Shown: piece after piece, positions 8,445-15,647 of the stretch
Layout of the letters: every line of letters begins with the position of its first letter
Numbering within the stretch: position 1 is the first letter of the stretch
Source: JANNYA01 sp043754435
GTDB taxonomy: Bacteria; Pseudomonadota; Gammaproteobacteria; Xanthomonadales; SZUA-5
Assembly (NCBI GenBank): GCA_043754435.1
Contig: JAYUUS010000318.1
Span: forward strand, 1-20,622
Direction: 5' to 3'
DNA: 20,622 nt
Program-made: the position numbers and the translations under genes
Notes under the pieces: model-generated
What the model saw: only the letters and a program-made list of their open reading frames with translations
Told to the model about the DNA's origin: nothing
Databases searched by the model: none

Positions 8445-10928
8445 ATGCCCCGCACTAATATGAACTTAATTGCACTCTTCGATCAAGCCGCAGATTTAAA
8501 CACCGCACAGCGCGGTGAGTTCCTGGCCGAGCTGGCGAATCGGGATGCAGTCATTGCGCGTGCGTTGGAACGCTTGCTGGCAGCGGAAAAATCTTCCGTG
8601 TTGGCAGAACCCAGCATCGCCGCGCTGCGCAGTATTGCGACTGAACTGACGGCGGCGGCACCTAAAACGATCGGAGGTTTTCAGCTGCTACGACCGTTAG
8701 GGTGCGGGGGCATGGGCGAGGTATGGCTTGCCCAACGCAGCGCGGGTGCTGCAATTCAACAGGTGGCGTTAAAAATGCTACGTTTTGATATAGGTAGCGA
8801 CGATTCCCGTCTGCGCTTCCAGCTTGAGCAAAAAGTGATCGCGTCAATGGATCACCCGTTTATTGCACGCATGATTGATGCCAATCACGGCCCAAATCGC
8901 GACTCAGGTGAGCTAGAGCTGCCCTGGATTGCGATGGAGTACGTTGATGGCTTGAATTTGGCGGAGTGGTGTCAGCACCATAAACTTTCAGTCCGCGCCC
9001 GGATGGAGTTGGTCATTAAGGTCTTGGAGGCGGTGGCGCATGCGCATCAGCATTTGGTTGTGCATCGGGATCTGAAATCGAGCAATGTTATGGTCACGCG
9101 TGAGGGTGTTCCTAAATTGCTGGATTTCGGCATCGCTAAACACATGGGCGACGTCAAACAAACGGCAACAGCACAGCGCTTTTTTTCGGTAGGTTCGGTG
9201 GCCCCGGAGCAATACACCGGTGCGCGCACCACAGTGGCCACTGATATTTATCAAGTGGGGCTATTGCTGTATGAGCTCTTAGCTGGCGCGCCCGCTTACA
9301 ATTTAGTCGGCCTTGCGCCTGGACAAATTCAAGAGCTGGTTTTGCATCGTGCGCCAGAGCTGCCGAGCCGCGTAGCGGATGCGCGACACGCGGCTTCTTG
9401 CTCGTTAGAGCGCTTATCCCAGCTGCAGCGCAGTCTTGCGGGCGAGTTGGATCGTATTGTGATGTATGCGCTTCGTAAAAACCCGGCTGAGCGCTATGCT
9501 TCCGCGACTGAGTTCGCGCGCGATCTGCGAAATTTTCTGGAGGGCAGACCGGTTTTGGCGGTGGGGCAAAGCAAGTGGTATCAAATCCGCAAGTTTCTTG
9601 TTCGCCATTGGTTGCCTTCAAGTTTGGCAGGCCTGGCGTTACTTGCGACGATGGCGTTGATGCTGCAGCTTTTGATGCGTGATTCAGCGCTGACCCTAGC
9701 GCGTGAGCAAGCGTTTTTGGCACGGGATGTGGCTACAAAAGAGCGTGATAAAGCGCAAAACGTCAATACGTTTTTGATTGACTTGTTTCGCGCAGCAAGT
9801 CCGACGGCAAGCAATAAAAAGGATCTTTCCAGCATTGTCCTGGATGCGATCCAGCTCCAAATTTCGCGCCAACAATACGCTGAAGATCCAAGCGCCGCTT
9901 TTGCGCTCGTCGGTGCGGCGCTAGGTTTGGGTGAAATAGCGCAGGCAAAGCGGCTATTGACTGTAATGTCAACGCAGCAAAAGCTTTATTCGGCGGACGA
10001 ACGCCGCCAGCTGTTATTTCTGCAAGCGAACTTGGCCAATATTGAGGCGGATTTCTCCCAGCTAAAAACCATCAATGCGAGGCTTGCTAAAGATATTCGC
10101 GCAGCCAGCACGCAGCAGCAGATTATGTTTATCGGTTATGTTGCACAAACGCTGGTTAATTCTGACCCACAGCGTGTGTTGCGCTTTACCGAGCTTGCGC
10201 CGCTGCCCGCATCGCTGATCCGTCTGCGCGCACGCAGCTTTATCGCTTTAAAAAATTATCCAGCAGCGATTGCGATGTTGGTTGAAGCAAGGCCACGCAA
10301 AGATTTGACCGCGATGGAGCATCTAGCCATTTTGCAAATCCTAACGTTTAGTTATTCGGCCAATAAGCAGGATGCTCAAGCGTTGGCCGCAAGTACCGCA
10401 CTAATCGCGAGCGCAGAACTGAACCTCGGTGCAAAAAATCCACGCTTGATACCCTTTTGGAATACGCGTGCGAATGCGCTGATCCAAAGCGGGCTATATG
10501 CAGAGGCGCTCAGCATTTACGATGAATTGCTCAAGTGGCAAGGTATGAGTGAGAAAGTGCAATTTATTTTAAGGATGAATCGCTTACTAGCGTCCACTAG
10601 CCTGCCCGATATTGACGCGCAATCAAAACAGTTGGCCTGGGATTTTTGGCGTCAACGCGCAACCTTAAACACGACCTCTAGGGCGTACGCGAAAATTGCG
10701 CTGTTGCGTGTGTTGACGGCTGAGCAAAATATGCTGCAAGCGCGCACGATTGCGGCGATGCCGGATGTTATTGATGAACTTGAGGAGCCGGTGGTCACGG
10801 AATTGCGTGTTTGGCGTGAAGTGCTGTCCGCTGACGCACAAGCTGACGTGACGGGTAGAAATTGGCGCACGCAACTGCATAGCGTCGATAGTCGCGATTT
10901 ACATTTGCGCGCTTTGGTTCGGCGTTAA
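8445..10928 (+). CDS. Membrane Ser/Thr protein kinase with helical-repeat sensor tail
   Basis: The 827-residue product starts with a helical region (1-70), then a PknB-like kinase domain (about 78-367). Glycine loop GCGGMGEV is at 86-93, catalytic lysine K110, HRDLKSSN at 207-214, DFG 227-229 and APE 253-255, so all catalytic residues are present. A single membrane segment follows at about 387-411 (WLPSSLAGLALLATMALMLQ). The remaining 415 residues, probably periplasmic, are helical and TPR-like, with repeats such as AIAMLVEARP and EALSIYDELLKW. The layout is that of a transmembrane kinase with an extracytoplasmic sensing or scaffold domain. It starts one base after the sigma stop; a second ATG at 8460 is an alternative. 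The obvious first substrate candidate is the upstream sigma factor, which is inference from gene order. Confidence 0.94.
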   Translation: MPRTNMNLIALFDQAADLNTAQRGEFLAELANRDAVIARALERLLAAEKSSVLAEPSIAALRSIATELTAAAPKTIGGFQLLRPLGCGGMGEVWLAQRSAGAAIQQVALKMLRFDIGSDDSRLRFQLEQKVIASMDHPFIARMIDANHGPNRDSGELELPWIAMEYVDGLNLAEWCQHHKLSVRARMELVIKVLEAVAHAHQHLVVHRDLKSSNVMVTREGVPKLLDFGIAKHMGDVKQTATAQRFFSVGSVAPEQYTGARTTVATDIYQVGLLLYELLAGAPAYNLVGLAPGQIQELVLHRAPELPSRVADARHAASCSLERLSQLQRSLAGELDRIVMYALRKNPAERYASATEFARDLRNFLEGRPVLAVGQSKWYQIRKFLVRHWLPSSLAGLALLATMALMLQLLMRDSALTLAREQAFLARDVATKERDKAQNVNTFLIDLFRAASPTASNKKDLSSIVLDAIQLQISRQQYAEDPSAAFALVGAALGLGEIAQAKRLLTVMSTQQKLYSADERRQLLFLQANLANIEADFSQLKTINARLAKDIRAASTQQQIMFIGYVAQTLVNSDPQRVLRFTELAPLPASLIRLRARSFIALKNYPAAIAMLVEARPRKDLTAMEHLAILQILTFSYSANKQDAQALAASTALIASAELNLGAKNPRLIPFWNTRANALIQSGLYAEALSIYDELLKWQGMSEKVQFILRMNRLLASTSLPDIDAQSKQLAWDFWRQRATLNTTSRAYAKIALLRVLTAEQNMLQARTIAAMPDVIDELEEPVVTELRVWREVLSADAQADVTGRNWRTQLHSVDSRDLHLRALVRR

Positions 10929-11056
10929 TTGATGCAGCCCTGCTTTTTGGTGCCGACACAATATATGAACTTAAAATAAACGAATCTGTTTTTTAGCTGA
11001 TACGAAAAATTGCTGCACAGCGTTCTGAGGGACACCAACCACCCCAAGGAACGATT

Positions 11057-11692
11057 ATGAAAGCACTTCTAGCACTGTTGATCTTAGCTTCGACTTTTGC
11101 CAACGCCGGTTGTGAACTTTTTGAAGACCCACCCGTTTCTTCGGCAAACTGCAATTTGAATATCGCCTATTTGCCTTCCGGAAGTGAGTGGACCCGGCTT
11201 TACTACAACCCATCGACTAAGGGGCTAGACAATACGGGTGCCTTGAGTGCGACTGCGAGCGTGGTGATGAGCGGTAATGATGCTTTGATTGGCAAAATCG
11301 AAGCTAATGCATCGATGCTTGATGGTGGCTCGGTCAGCGCTGGCGCGGACTTGAGTGTATGGATTGACGTTGTGCTGCATCGCACTAGCTCGGGCGAAAA
11401 CAGCATCGAATTACTCGCATATCGCTATGTTTCGGGGAAATTAGCGCTGGAATGTTCAGTTGCCACGGCGACGCTGGGCAGCACTGCAACGACTGAATTC
11501 GCGATCAGCTACAGTTACGCCAGCAATGGCACAATCACCGCAAGCGTGCGCGCTTCGGGGAGTAACCAAGTCTTGGCTTCACTCAGTGTTGCGCAGTTCG
11601 GACAAATCCTACCGTCATTAAAATTACGCCGAGGTGTGCAGCCAGGCGGTTCGGGAGTCGTCTCCGCAAGCTTCACGCAAAACACGATTTAG
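11057..11692 (+). CDS. Small exported protein, unknown family, paralogue A
   Basis: The 211-residue product is not recognised. A short signal peptide MKALLALLILASTFANA ends in an ANA motif, giving a signal peptidase I cut before G18. C19 follows directly, but asparagine in the -3 position argues against a lipoprotein. The mature part is rich in Ser, Ala and Gly with alternating hydrophobic residues (SATASVVM, LSVWIDVVLH, EFAISYSYAS, TITASVRASG), as in a beta-sandwich. Landmarks shared with the protein at 11907-12653 are W45, G56-L57, WIDVVLH (102-108), the AYRYVSG region and FGQILPSLKLR (181-191). Shine-Dalgarno AAGGA precedes ATG 11057. It lies 128 bases behind the kinase and is followed by a strong hairpin terminator, so it is the last gene of that transcript or has its own promoter. 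Confidence 0.8.
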   Translation: MKALLALLILASTFANAGCELFEDPPVSSANCNLNIAYLPSGSEWTRLYYNPSTKGLDNTGALSATASVVMSGNDALIGKIEANASMLDGGSVSAGADLSVWIDVVLHRTSSGENSIELLAYRYVSGKLALECSVATATLGSTATTEFAISYSYASNGTITASVRASGSNQVLASLSVAQFGQILPSLKLRRGVQPGGSGVVSASFTQNTI

Positions 11693-11759
11693 CAGGCGCT
11701 GCTGGTGGTAAAACGGCGGCAAAAATTGCGCAACAACTCGTTACATTCTAAATTTAGGC

Positions 11760-11791
11760 GCTGAAAAGCCCGTAACTACGGGCTTTTCAGC
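11760..11791 (+). terminator. Rho-independent terminator, possibly bidirectional
   Basis: GCTGAAAAGCCCGTA (11760-11774) and TACGGGCTTTTCAGC (11777-11791) are perfect reverse complements. The core is a GCCCG/CGGGC stem flanked by an A-tract on the left and TTTT on the right, so it could stop transcription in either direction. It separates paralogue A from paralogue B. Confidence 0.85.
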
Positions 11792-11906
11792 CAATAAATG
11801 CGCGTGGTTCAACCGCTTTGTCTGCGGCTGGGCTAAAAATGCGTGACATGTTTTTTCGACAGATGGCGTTTGCCGATGTGTACCCGCTTCATGTTGAGAA
11901 ATAACC

Positions 11907-12653
11907 ATGTCAAACCTTGCCTATTTAATGAATGCTGAGCTATCTAATGCTGCATCAGATCCGACCGCGCAAGGGAAAAGTAGGAAGCAGCCGATTGATG
12001 CTTCAGATATGGCAGTTTCGTTACGCCCTGTACAGCCAAATGTGGAACGGCGCTCTCAAAGCCAAGCCAACGCCATAGGAAGCATTTCCTTAGCGGGCAG
12101 TCAAGAATCAGCGTGGGTCACGCTGCAGGCCGACGCTAGTAAAACCGGGCTGCACACCCAGGGGCGTTGGCAGGCGGACGTTGAAATTGCGACTAATTTA
12201 GCAAGAGTGTTGCTCGCGCAAATTTTACCGACACGCGTTGATCGAAGGGCGCATGAATGTGAGGAAAACTCAGCGCGCGCAGTCATTTGCGAAAATTTAT
12301 GGATCGATATTTTTTTACACCAAATCGAAAACGCACACGCATCCCTTTGCCCGCTTTCGATGCTTGAACTCGCCGTCTATCGTGTAGTCAATGGCAACGT
12401 TAAGCTTCTCAAAAGCGTTAAGTCATCGCCGATGCCGATGGAAATGCTGTCCATCTTTACCCTGGGTTATAGGCTCAAAAATAGCACGATCATGATCGAC
12501 ATCTGCAGTGAGATTGATCGTTTAAGCACCACCCATATTGATATGGATGGCTTCGGCGAAACCCTGCCGGTTGTCAAGCTTCGCTCTGGGCGGGCGCTAC
12601 CGAACGGTATCTTTCGCGCAAAATATCGCCAGATTGTTTCTTGGTCGGCCTAA
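11907..12653 (+). CDS. Protein of unknown family, paralogue B, no signal peptide
   Basis: The 248-residue product is not recognised by itself but aligns with the preceding exported protein. W70 to G81-L82 matches W45 to G56-L57 without a gap. WIDIFLHQ (132-139) matches WIDVVLHR. MLELAVYRVVNGNVKLLKSV (152-171) matches 116-135 of paralogue A at 9 of 20 positions. FGETLPVVKLR (216-226) matches FGQILPSLKLR at 7 of 11. The first 60 residues are polar, look unstructured, and replace the signal peptide, so the protein should stay in the cytoplasm. The region 96-150 is longer and holds extra cysteines. ATG 11907 has only a weak Shine-Dalgarno (GAGAAA). It lies behind a terminator, so it should have its own promoter in 11792-11906, where I see no clear hexamers. 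A decaying duplicate is an alternative reading, though the frame is intact. Confidence 0.7.
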   Translation: MSNLAYLMNAELSNAASDPTAQGKSRKQPIDASDMAVSLRPVQPNVERRSQSQANAIGSISLAGSQESAWVTLQADASKTGLHTQGRWQADVEIATNLARVLLAQILPTRVDRRAHECEENSARAVICENLWIDIFLHQIENAHASLCPLSMLELAVYRVVNGNVKLLKSVKSSPMPMEMLSIFTLGYRLKNSTIMIDICSEIDRLSTTHIDMDGFGETLPVVKLRSGRALPNGIFRAKYRQIVSWSA

Positions 12654-12692
12654 CGGCGCGGATTTGATCTCAAATTAATTTAAGCATTGCCG

Positions 12693-12722
12693 CGTCATCC
12701 CGGAATGTTTTTATCGGGGATC
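12693..12722 (+). repeat. REP-like dispersed repeat, copy 2
   Basis: CGTCATCCCGGAATGTTTTT followed by ATCGGGGATC is the inverse of the element at 6469-6498, with 27 of 30 bases shared. The arms can pair imperfectly (CCCGGA with TCGGGG). It sits between convergent genes, a usual place for such repeats. Confidence 0.7.
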
Positions 12723-12741
12723 AAGACGGTTTTATGACTGG

Positions 12742-12762
12742 ATTCCCACCAAAAGTGGGAAT
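12742..12762 (+). repeat. REP-like hairpin between convergent genes
   Basis: ATTCCCAC (12742-12749) and GTGGGAAT (12755-12762) are exact reverse complements with loop CAAAA. With its flanks it resembles the widespread GGATTCCCgc...gcGGGAATGA intergenic repeats, and together with the element at 12693 it forms a composite of about 70 bases. It has no adjacent T-run, so any terminator role for the converging genes is uncertain. Confidence 0.7.
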
Positions 12763-12808
12763 GAAGAGACTTTTTGGAGTTACATGCCCAAGTGAGTCAC
12801 ATCCTGCA

Positions 12809-14584
12809 TCAAGCCCGCTTTTTCGGAATATACAAATCGGTAATCGTGCCCTCAAACATTTCCGCCGCCATCGCTACCGATTCCGACAAGGTTGGGTGCG
12901 GGTGAATGGTTAGGCTGATGTCCGCCGCGTCGCAGCCCATTTCAATCGCAAGGGCTACTTCCGAAATCAAATCGCCCGCGTTCGGGCCAACGATGCCACC
13001 GCCGATTACCCGGTGTGTGGTTTCGTCGAACAACAGCTTACTCAAGCCTTCGGTGCGATTGACGCCAATCGCGCGGCCGCTGGCGGCATAAGGGAAGCTG
13101 CCTTTGCCATATTTGATGCCCTGCTTTTTCGCTTCTGTCTCGGTCAAACCGACCCACGCCACTTCCGGGTCGGTGTAGGCGACGGAAGGAATGACGCGCG
13201 CGACAAATTCACTTTTGTGCCCGGCGGCGACTTCGGCGGCAACTTTGGCTTCGTGCGTGGCTTTGTGCGCCAACATCGGATGCCCGACGACATCGCCAAT
13301 TGCGAAAATATGCGGGATGTTGGTGCGCTGCTGCTTATCCACTTCGATAAAGCCGCGCTCGGTCACGTTCACGCCAGCCAGTTCCGCTTTGATTTTTTTG
13401 CCGTTCGGGCTGCGCCCAACGCTGACCAAAACGCGATCAAAGAGCTGCTCTGGCGGCGCGTTCGCGCCTTCGAAGCTGACTTTCAGGCCCGCTGCTTCAG
13501 CTTTGATCGCCACCACTTTAGTATTGAGAAAAATGCCTTCGTAGTGCTTGGCAATGCGGGTTTGCAGCGGTTTGACTAGATCTAGATCAGCGCCCGGCAT
13601 TAACTGCTCGGCGAGTTCAACCACCGTGACTTTGCTGCCCAGCGCGTCGTACACGCAGGCCATTTCTAGCCCGATAATGCCGCCGCCCATCACCAGCAGG
13701 CGTTTCGGGATTTCGCTTAGCGCTAGCGCGTCAGTGGAATCCATCAGGCGCTTGTCGTCCCAGGGCAAATTAGGGAACTTCACTGCCTGCGAGCCCACCG
13801 AAATCACCGCGTTTTTGAAGCGCACGGTTTTTAGGCCGTCTGCAGTCTGCACGTTGAAATGGGTCGCCGAGCCGAACTCGCCGGTGCCTTTGACAACGGT
13901 GACTTTGCGCTGCTTGCTCATGCCCGCTAAACCGGCGGTCAGTTTGCCGACGACATTGTCTTTGTGCGCGCGCAGTTTGTCTAAATCGAGCACCGGCGGG
14001 GCAAAACTTAAGCCCAATGCGGCAAAAGCTTTGGTTTCATCAATCACACGCGCTGCATGCAGCAGCGCTTTCGATGGAATGCAGCCGACGTTTAAACAAA
14101 CGCCGCCAAGCGTGTCATAGCGCTCGATTAGAACCACCTTAAGCCCTAAATCAGCAGCCCGAAATGCCGCCGTGTAGCCGCCGGGGCCGGAGCCGAGCAC
14201 GGCGAAATCGCAGTCGTAGTCGGCTTCGCTGATGCTTGCGACTGCGACTGCGGCAGCTGCTGGGCTTGGCGCGGCGCTTGCTGCAGCGGGCGGTGCGCTG
14301 GCGGTGAGCACAGGTGCGGCAGTAGGCGGCGGCGCAGATGCGCTTTCGCTGAACTCGGCAACCACTTGGCCTTCATCAACGGTATCGCCCACTTTGATTT
14401 TGAACGCGACCAGCACACCGGCTTTGGGTGCCGGTATTTCCATGGTGGCCTTATCGCCTTCAACGACAAACAGCGAGGTATCTTTCGCTACCGTTGATCC
14501 CGGTGCCACCAGTAATTCCAGCACCGTCACGCCCTTGGCACCCCCCAAATCAGGGACGCGGATTTCAGTTAAGCCGTTTGCCAT
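12809..14584 (-). CDS. lpdA: Dihydrolipoyl dehydrogenase with N-terminal lipoyl domain
   Basis: This is the E3 flavoprotein that reoxidises dihydrolipoamide with NAD+ in the pyruvate or 2-oxoglutarate dehydrogenase complex. The 591-residue product starts with a lipoyl domain (1-80) whose lipoylation lysine is K45 in EGDKATMEIP. An Ala/Pro-rich hinge (about 82-118) follows, then the FAD-binding GSGPGG (131-136), the redox disulfide C163/C168 in GGVCLNVGCIPS, a second Rossmann NAD region (VMGGGIIGLEMA), the FAD motif FAIGDV, and the catalytic dyad H563/E568 in HPHPTLSE. The fused lipoyl domain marks the version usually encoded with aceE and aceF, but no E1 or E2 gene is adjacent: upstream lies yidD. 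AAGGAG precedes ATG 14584 at good spacing. Confidence 0.97.
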   Translation of the reverse strand: MANGLTEIRVPDLGGAKGVTVLELLVAPGSTVAKDTSLFVVEGDKATMEIPAPKAGVLVAFKIKVGDTVDEGQVVAEFSESASAPPPTAAPVLTASAPPAAASAAPSPAAAAVAVASISEADYDCDFAVLGSGPGGYTAAFRAADLGLKVVLIERYDTLGGVCLNVGCIPSKALLHAARVIDETKAFAALGLSFAPPVLDLDKLRAHKDNVVGKLTAGLAGMSKQRKVTVVKGTGEFGSATHFNVQTADGLKTVRFKNAVISVGSQAVKFPNLPWDDKRLMDSTDALALSEIPKRLLVMGGGIIGLEMACVYDALGSKVTVVELAEQLMPGADLDLVKPLQTRIAKHYEGIFLNTKVVAIKAEAAGLKVSFEGANAPPEQLFDRVLVSVGRSPNGKKIKAELAGVNVTERGFIEVDKQQRTNIPHIFAIGDVVGHPMLAHKATHEAKVAAEVAAGHKSEFVARVIPSVAYTDPEVAWVGLTETEAKKQGIKYGKGSFPYAASGRAIGVNRTEGLSKLLFDETTHRVIGGGIVGPNAGDLISEVALAIEMGCDAADISLTIHPHPTLSESVAMAAEMFEGTITDLYIPKKRA

Positions 14585-14654
14585 AAAGCACTCCTTAAAA
14601 ACGCGAAATTAGTTAGCCCGCAAGTGTATGCGTTTCAAATTCAATTTCATTGAT

Positions 14655-14915
14655 TTATTCCGGTGCTTGAACCCGCGAGCCCAACCATAAAAATGACTCC
14701 GGCACCGGATCAAAGCCAGCTTTACCGAGCGGTTGGCAACGCACTAGGCGCGTAGCACCCAGCCAGCCGCCCGCAAGCCAACCATGCTGGCGCACACAGC
14801 CCGCGCAATAGACCGAGCAGCTGGGGTAAAACCGGCAGCGTCGGCCTAAAAATGGGCTGATCCAGCGCTTGTAAAAGCGTAATAAGCGCCCAGGAATATC
14901 ATCAGAAGTATGCAA
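14655..14915 (-). CDS. yidD: Membrane protein insertion efficiency factor YidD
   Basis: YidD is a small membrane-associated protein that assists YidC/Sec insertion of inner-membrane proteins. Family motifs are clear: LLRFYKRWISPFLGRRCRFY, PSCS, the VRQHGWLAGGWLGATRLVRC stretch, then FDPVPE near the C-terminus. The frame stays open upstream to an ATG at 15068, but the extra 51 residues are basic and unlike the family. TTG 14915 gives 86 residues, the normal size; it lacks a good Shine-Dalgarno, so the start is uncertain. YidD usually sits between rnpA and yidC; here it stands alone, 70 bases upstream of lpdA and divergent from dksA. Confidence 0.85.
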   Translation of the reverse strand: MHTSDDIPGRLLRFYKRWISPFLGRRCRFYPSCSVYCAGCVRQHGWLAGGWLGATRLVRCQPLGKAGFDPVPESFLWLGSRVQAPE

Positions 14916-14992
14916 TTGTGTAAATGTGCTTAAACAAAGTTTGGGTGGAGCATTGCTGATTTCACGGCGTTTCGCTATAAAGCCCGCCGCGC

Positions 14993-15041
14993 TCGTTTGG
15001 TAAACGAAGCAAAAAATTGTGTGCCGCAACAAACGAAGCAA
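14993..15041. promoter_or_regulatory. Repeated AAACGA half-sites between yidD and dksA
   Basis: TCGTTTGGTAAACGA (14993-15007) is a palindrome with a 3-base centre, and the 11-mer AAACGAAGCAA occurs at 15002-15012 and again at 15031-15041, 29 bases apart. Three copies of the half-site in 49 bases of a divergent promoter region look like operator spacing. No known regulator is recognised. Confidence 0.35.
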
Positions 15042-15067
15042 TAACAACTTGTGGCGGTGTACTTGCA

Positions 15068-15094
15068 TTTTAGGTTGAAGTATAAAGCCTAAAA
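15068..15094 (+). promoter_or_regulatory. Inverted repeat upstream of dksA
   Basis: TTTTAGG (15068-15074) and CCTAAAA (15088-15094) are exact reverse complements around TTGAAGTATAAAG. It ends 55 bases before the dksA start and could be a leader hairpin or a binding site. A convincing -35/-10 pair for dksA was not found here. Confidence 0.35.
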
Positions 15095-15149
15095 CAATGT
15101 GTCTTACTGAATACCTGCTTATTAAACAGAGCTGTTGGAGATCTGAAAA

Positions 15150-15602
15150 ATGGCCCTAGAATTAGACGAATTGCCCGCTGACTATAAGCCGCGCACGGCG
15201 CTGCCTAAAGGCTATAAGCCCAAAGCTAGCGAAGAATATATGTCTGATAAGCAGCAGGAGTACTTCCGCCGTAAGCTCTATAAATGGAAGGAAGACCTGA
15301 TTGCGGAATCACAGGTCACTATTGAAAACCTGCGTGATGAAGTGCGCGATGTGGGCGATGAAGCCGAGCGCGCCTCGCGTGAGACGGAAAATAGCGTGGA
15401 GCTGCGCACGCGTGATCGCTATCGCAAACTGCTGAGCAAAATTGATAAGGCCGTGCGCCGTATCGAAGAAGGCGTTTATGGCTATTGTGAAGAAACCGAT
15501 GAAGAAATTGGCCTAGCGCGTCTAGATGCGCGCCCGATTGCCACCATGTGCCTAGACGCGCAAGAGCGTTGGGAGCACCGGCAAAAGCAGATGGGCGAGT
15601 AG
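15150..15602 (+). CDS. dksA: RNA polymerase-binding transcription factor DksA
   Basis: DksA enters the RNA polymerase secondary channel and, with ppGpp, reprograms transcription in the stringent response. The 150-residue product shows the coiled coil (about 33-108) with tip sequence DEAERA at 70-75 and the globular domain GYCEETDEEIGLARLDARPI (111-130). Two zinc-finger positions are lost: the pattern is C113-x2-T116 ... C134-x2-A137 instead of C-x2-C ... C-x2-C. The second acidic tip residue is Glu where Escherichia coli has Asp74. Both features resemble xanthomonad DksA as I recall it. A GGAG lies about 10 bases ahead of ATG 15150. It is followed after 45 bases by gspI in the same direction, and it is divergent from yidD. 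Confidence 0.95.
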   Translation: MALELDELPADYKPRTALPKGYKPKASEEYMSDKQQEYFRRKLYKWKEDLIAESQVTIENLRDEVRDVGDEAERASRETENSVELRTRDRYRKLLSKIDKAVRRIEEGVYGYCEETDEEIGLARLDARPIATMCLDAQERWEHRQKQMGE

Positions 15603-15647
15603 CGCTTCTAAGCGGCTAGCGCCGATTTTAAGTTAAAGTGCGTAGCT

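Noticed and set aside
9154..9723. Long minus-strand open frame inside the kinase gene
   Set aside because: It overlaps the kinase catalytic domain through the membrane segment, shows no recognisable motif and has no ribosome binding site.
10947..10977. Possible promoter TTGGTG/TAAAAT ahead of paralogue A
   Set aside because: The spacer is 19 bases and the -35 match is poor; the gene may equally be read through from the kinase.
11111..11113. Cysteine 19 of paralogue A as a lipoprotein anchor
   Set aside because: The residues before it read N-A-G, so the -3 position is Asn instead of Leu/Val/Ile, while an ANA signal peptidase I site fits well.
13548..14120. Open frames of up to 190 codons on the plus strand opposite lpdA
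   Set aside because: They are shadows of the conserved FAD/NAD domains of lpdA, low in complexity and without motifs.
14916..15068. Long N-terminal extension of YidD from ATG 15068
   Set aside because: The extra 51 residues are unlike the family, and the extension runs through the repeated AAACGA sites and into the intergenic region shared with dksA. TTG 14915 gives the usual size.
15603..15640. Possible terminator between dksA and gspI (GCGCT...AGCGC followed by ATTTT)
   Set aside because: The stem is only five pairs with a long loop and a short T-run, which is too weak to call.
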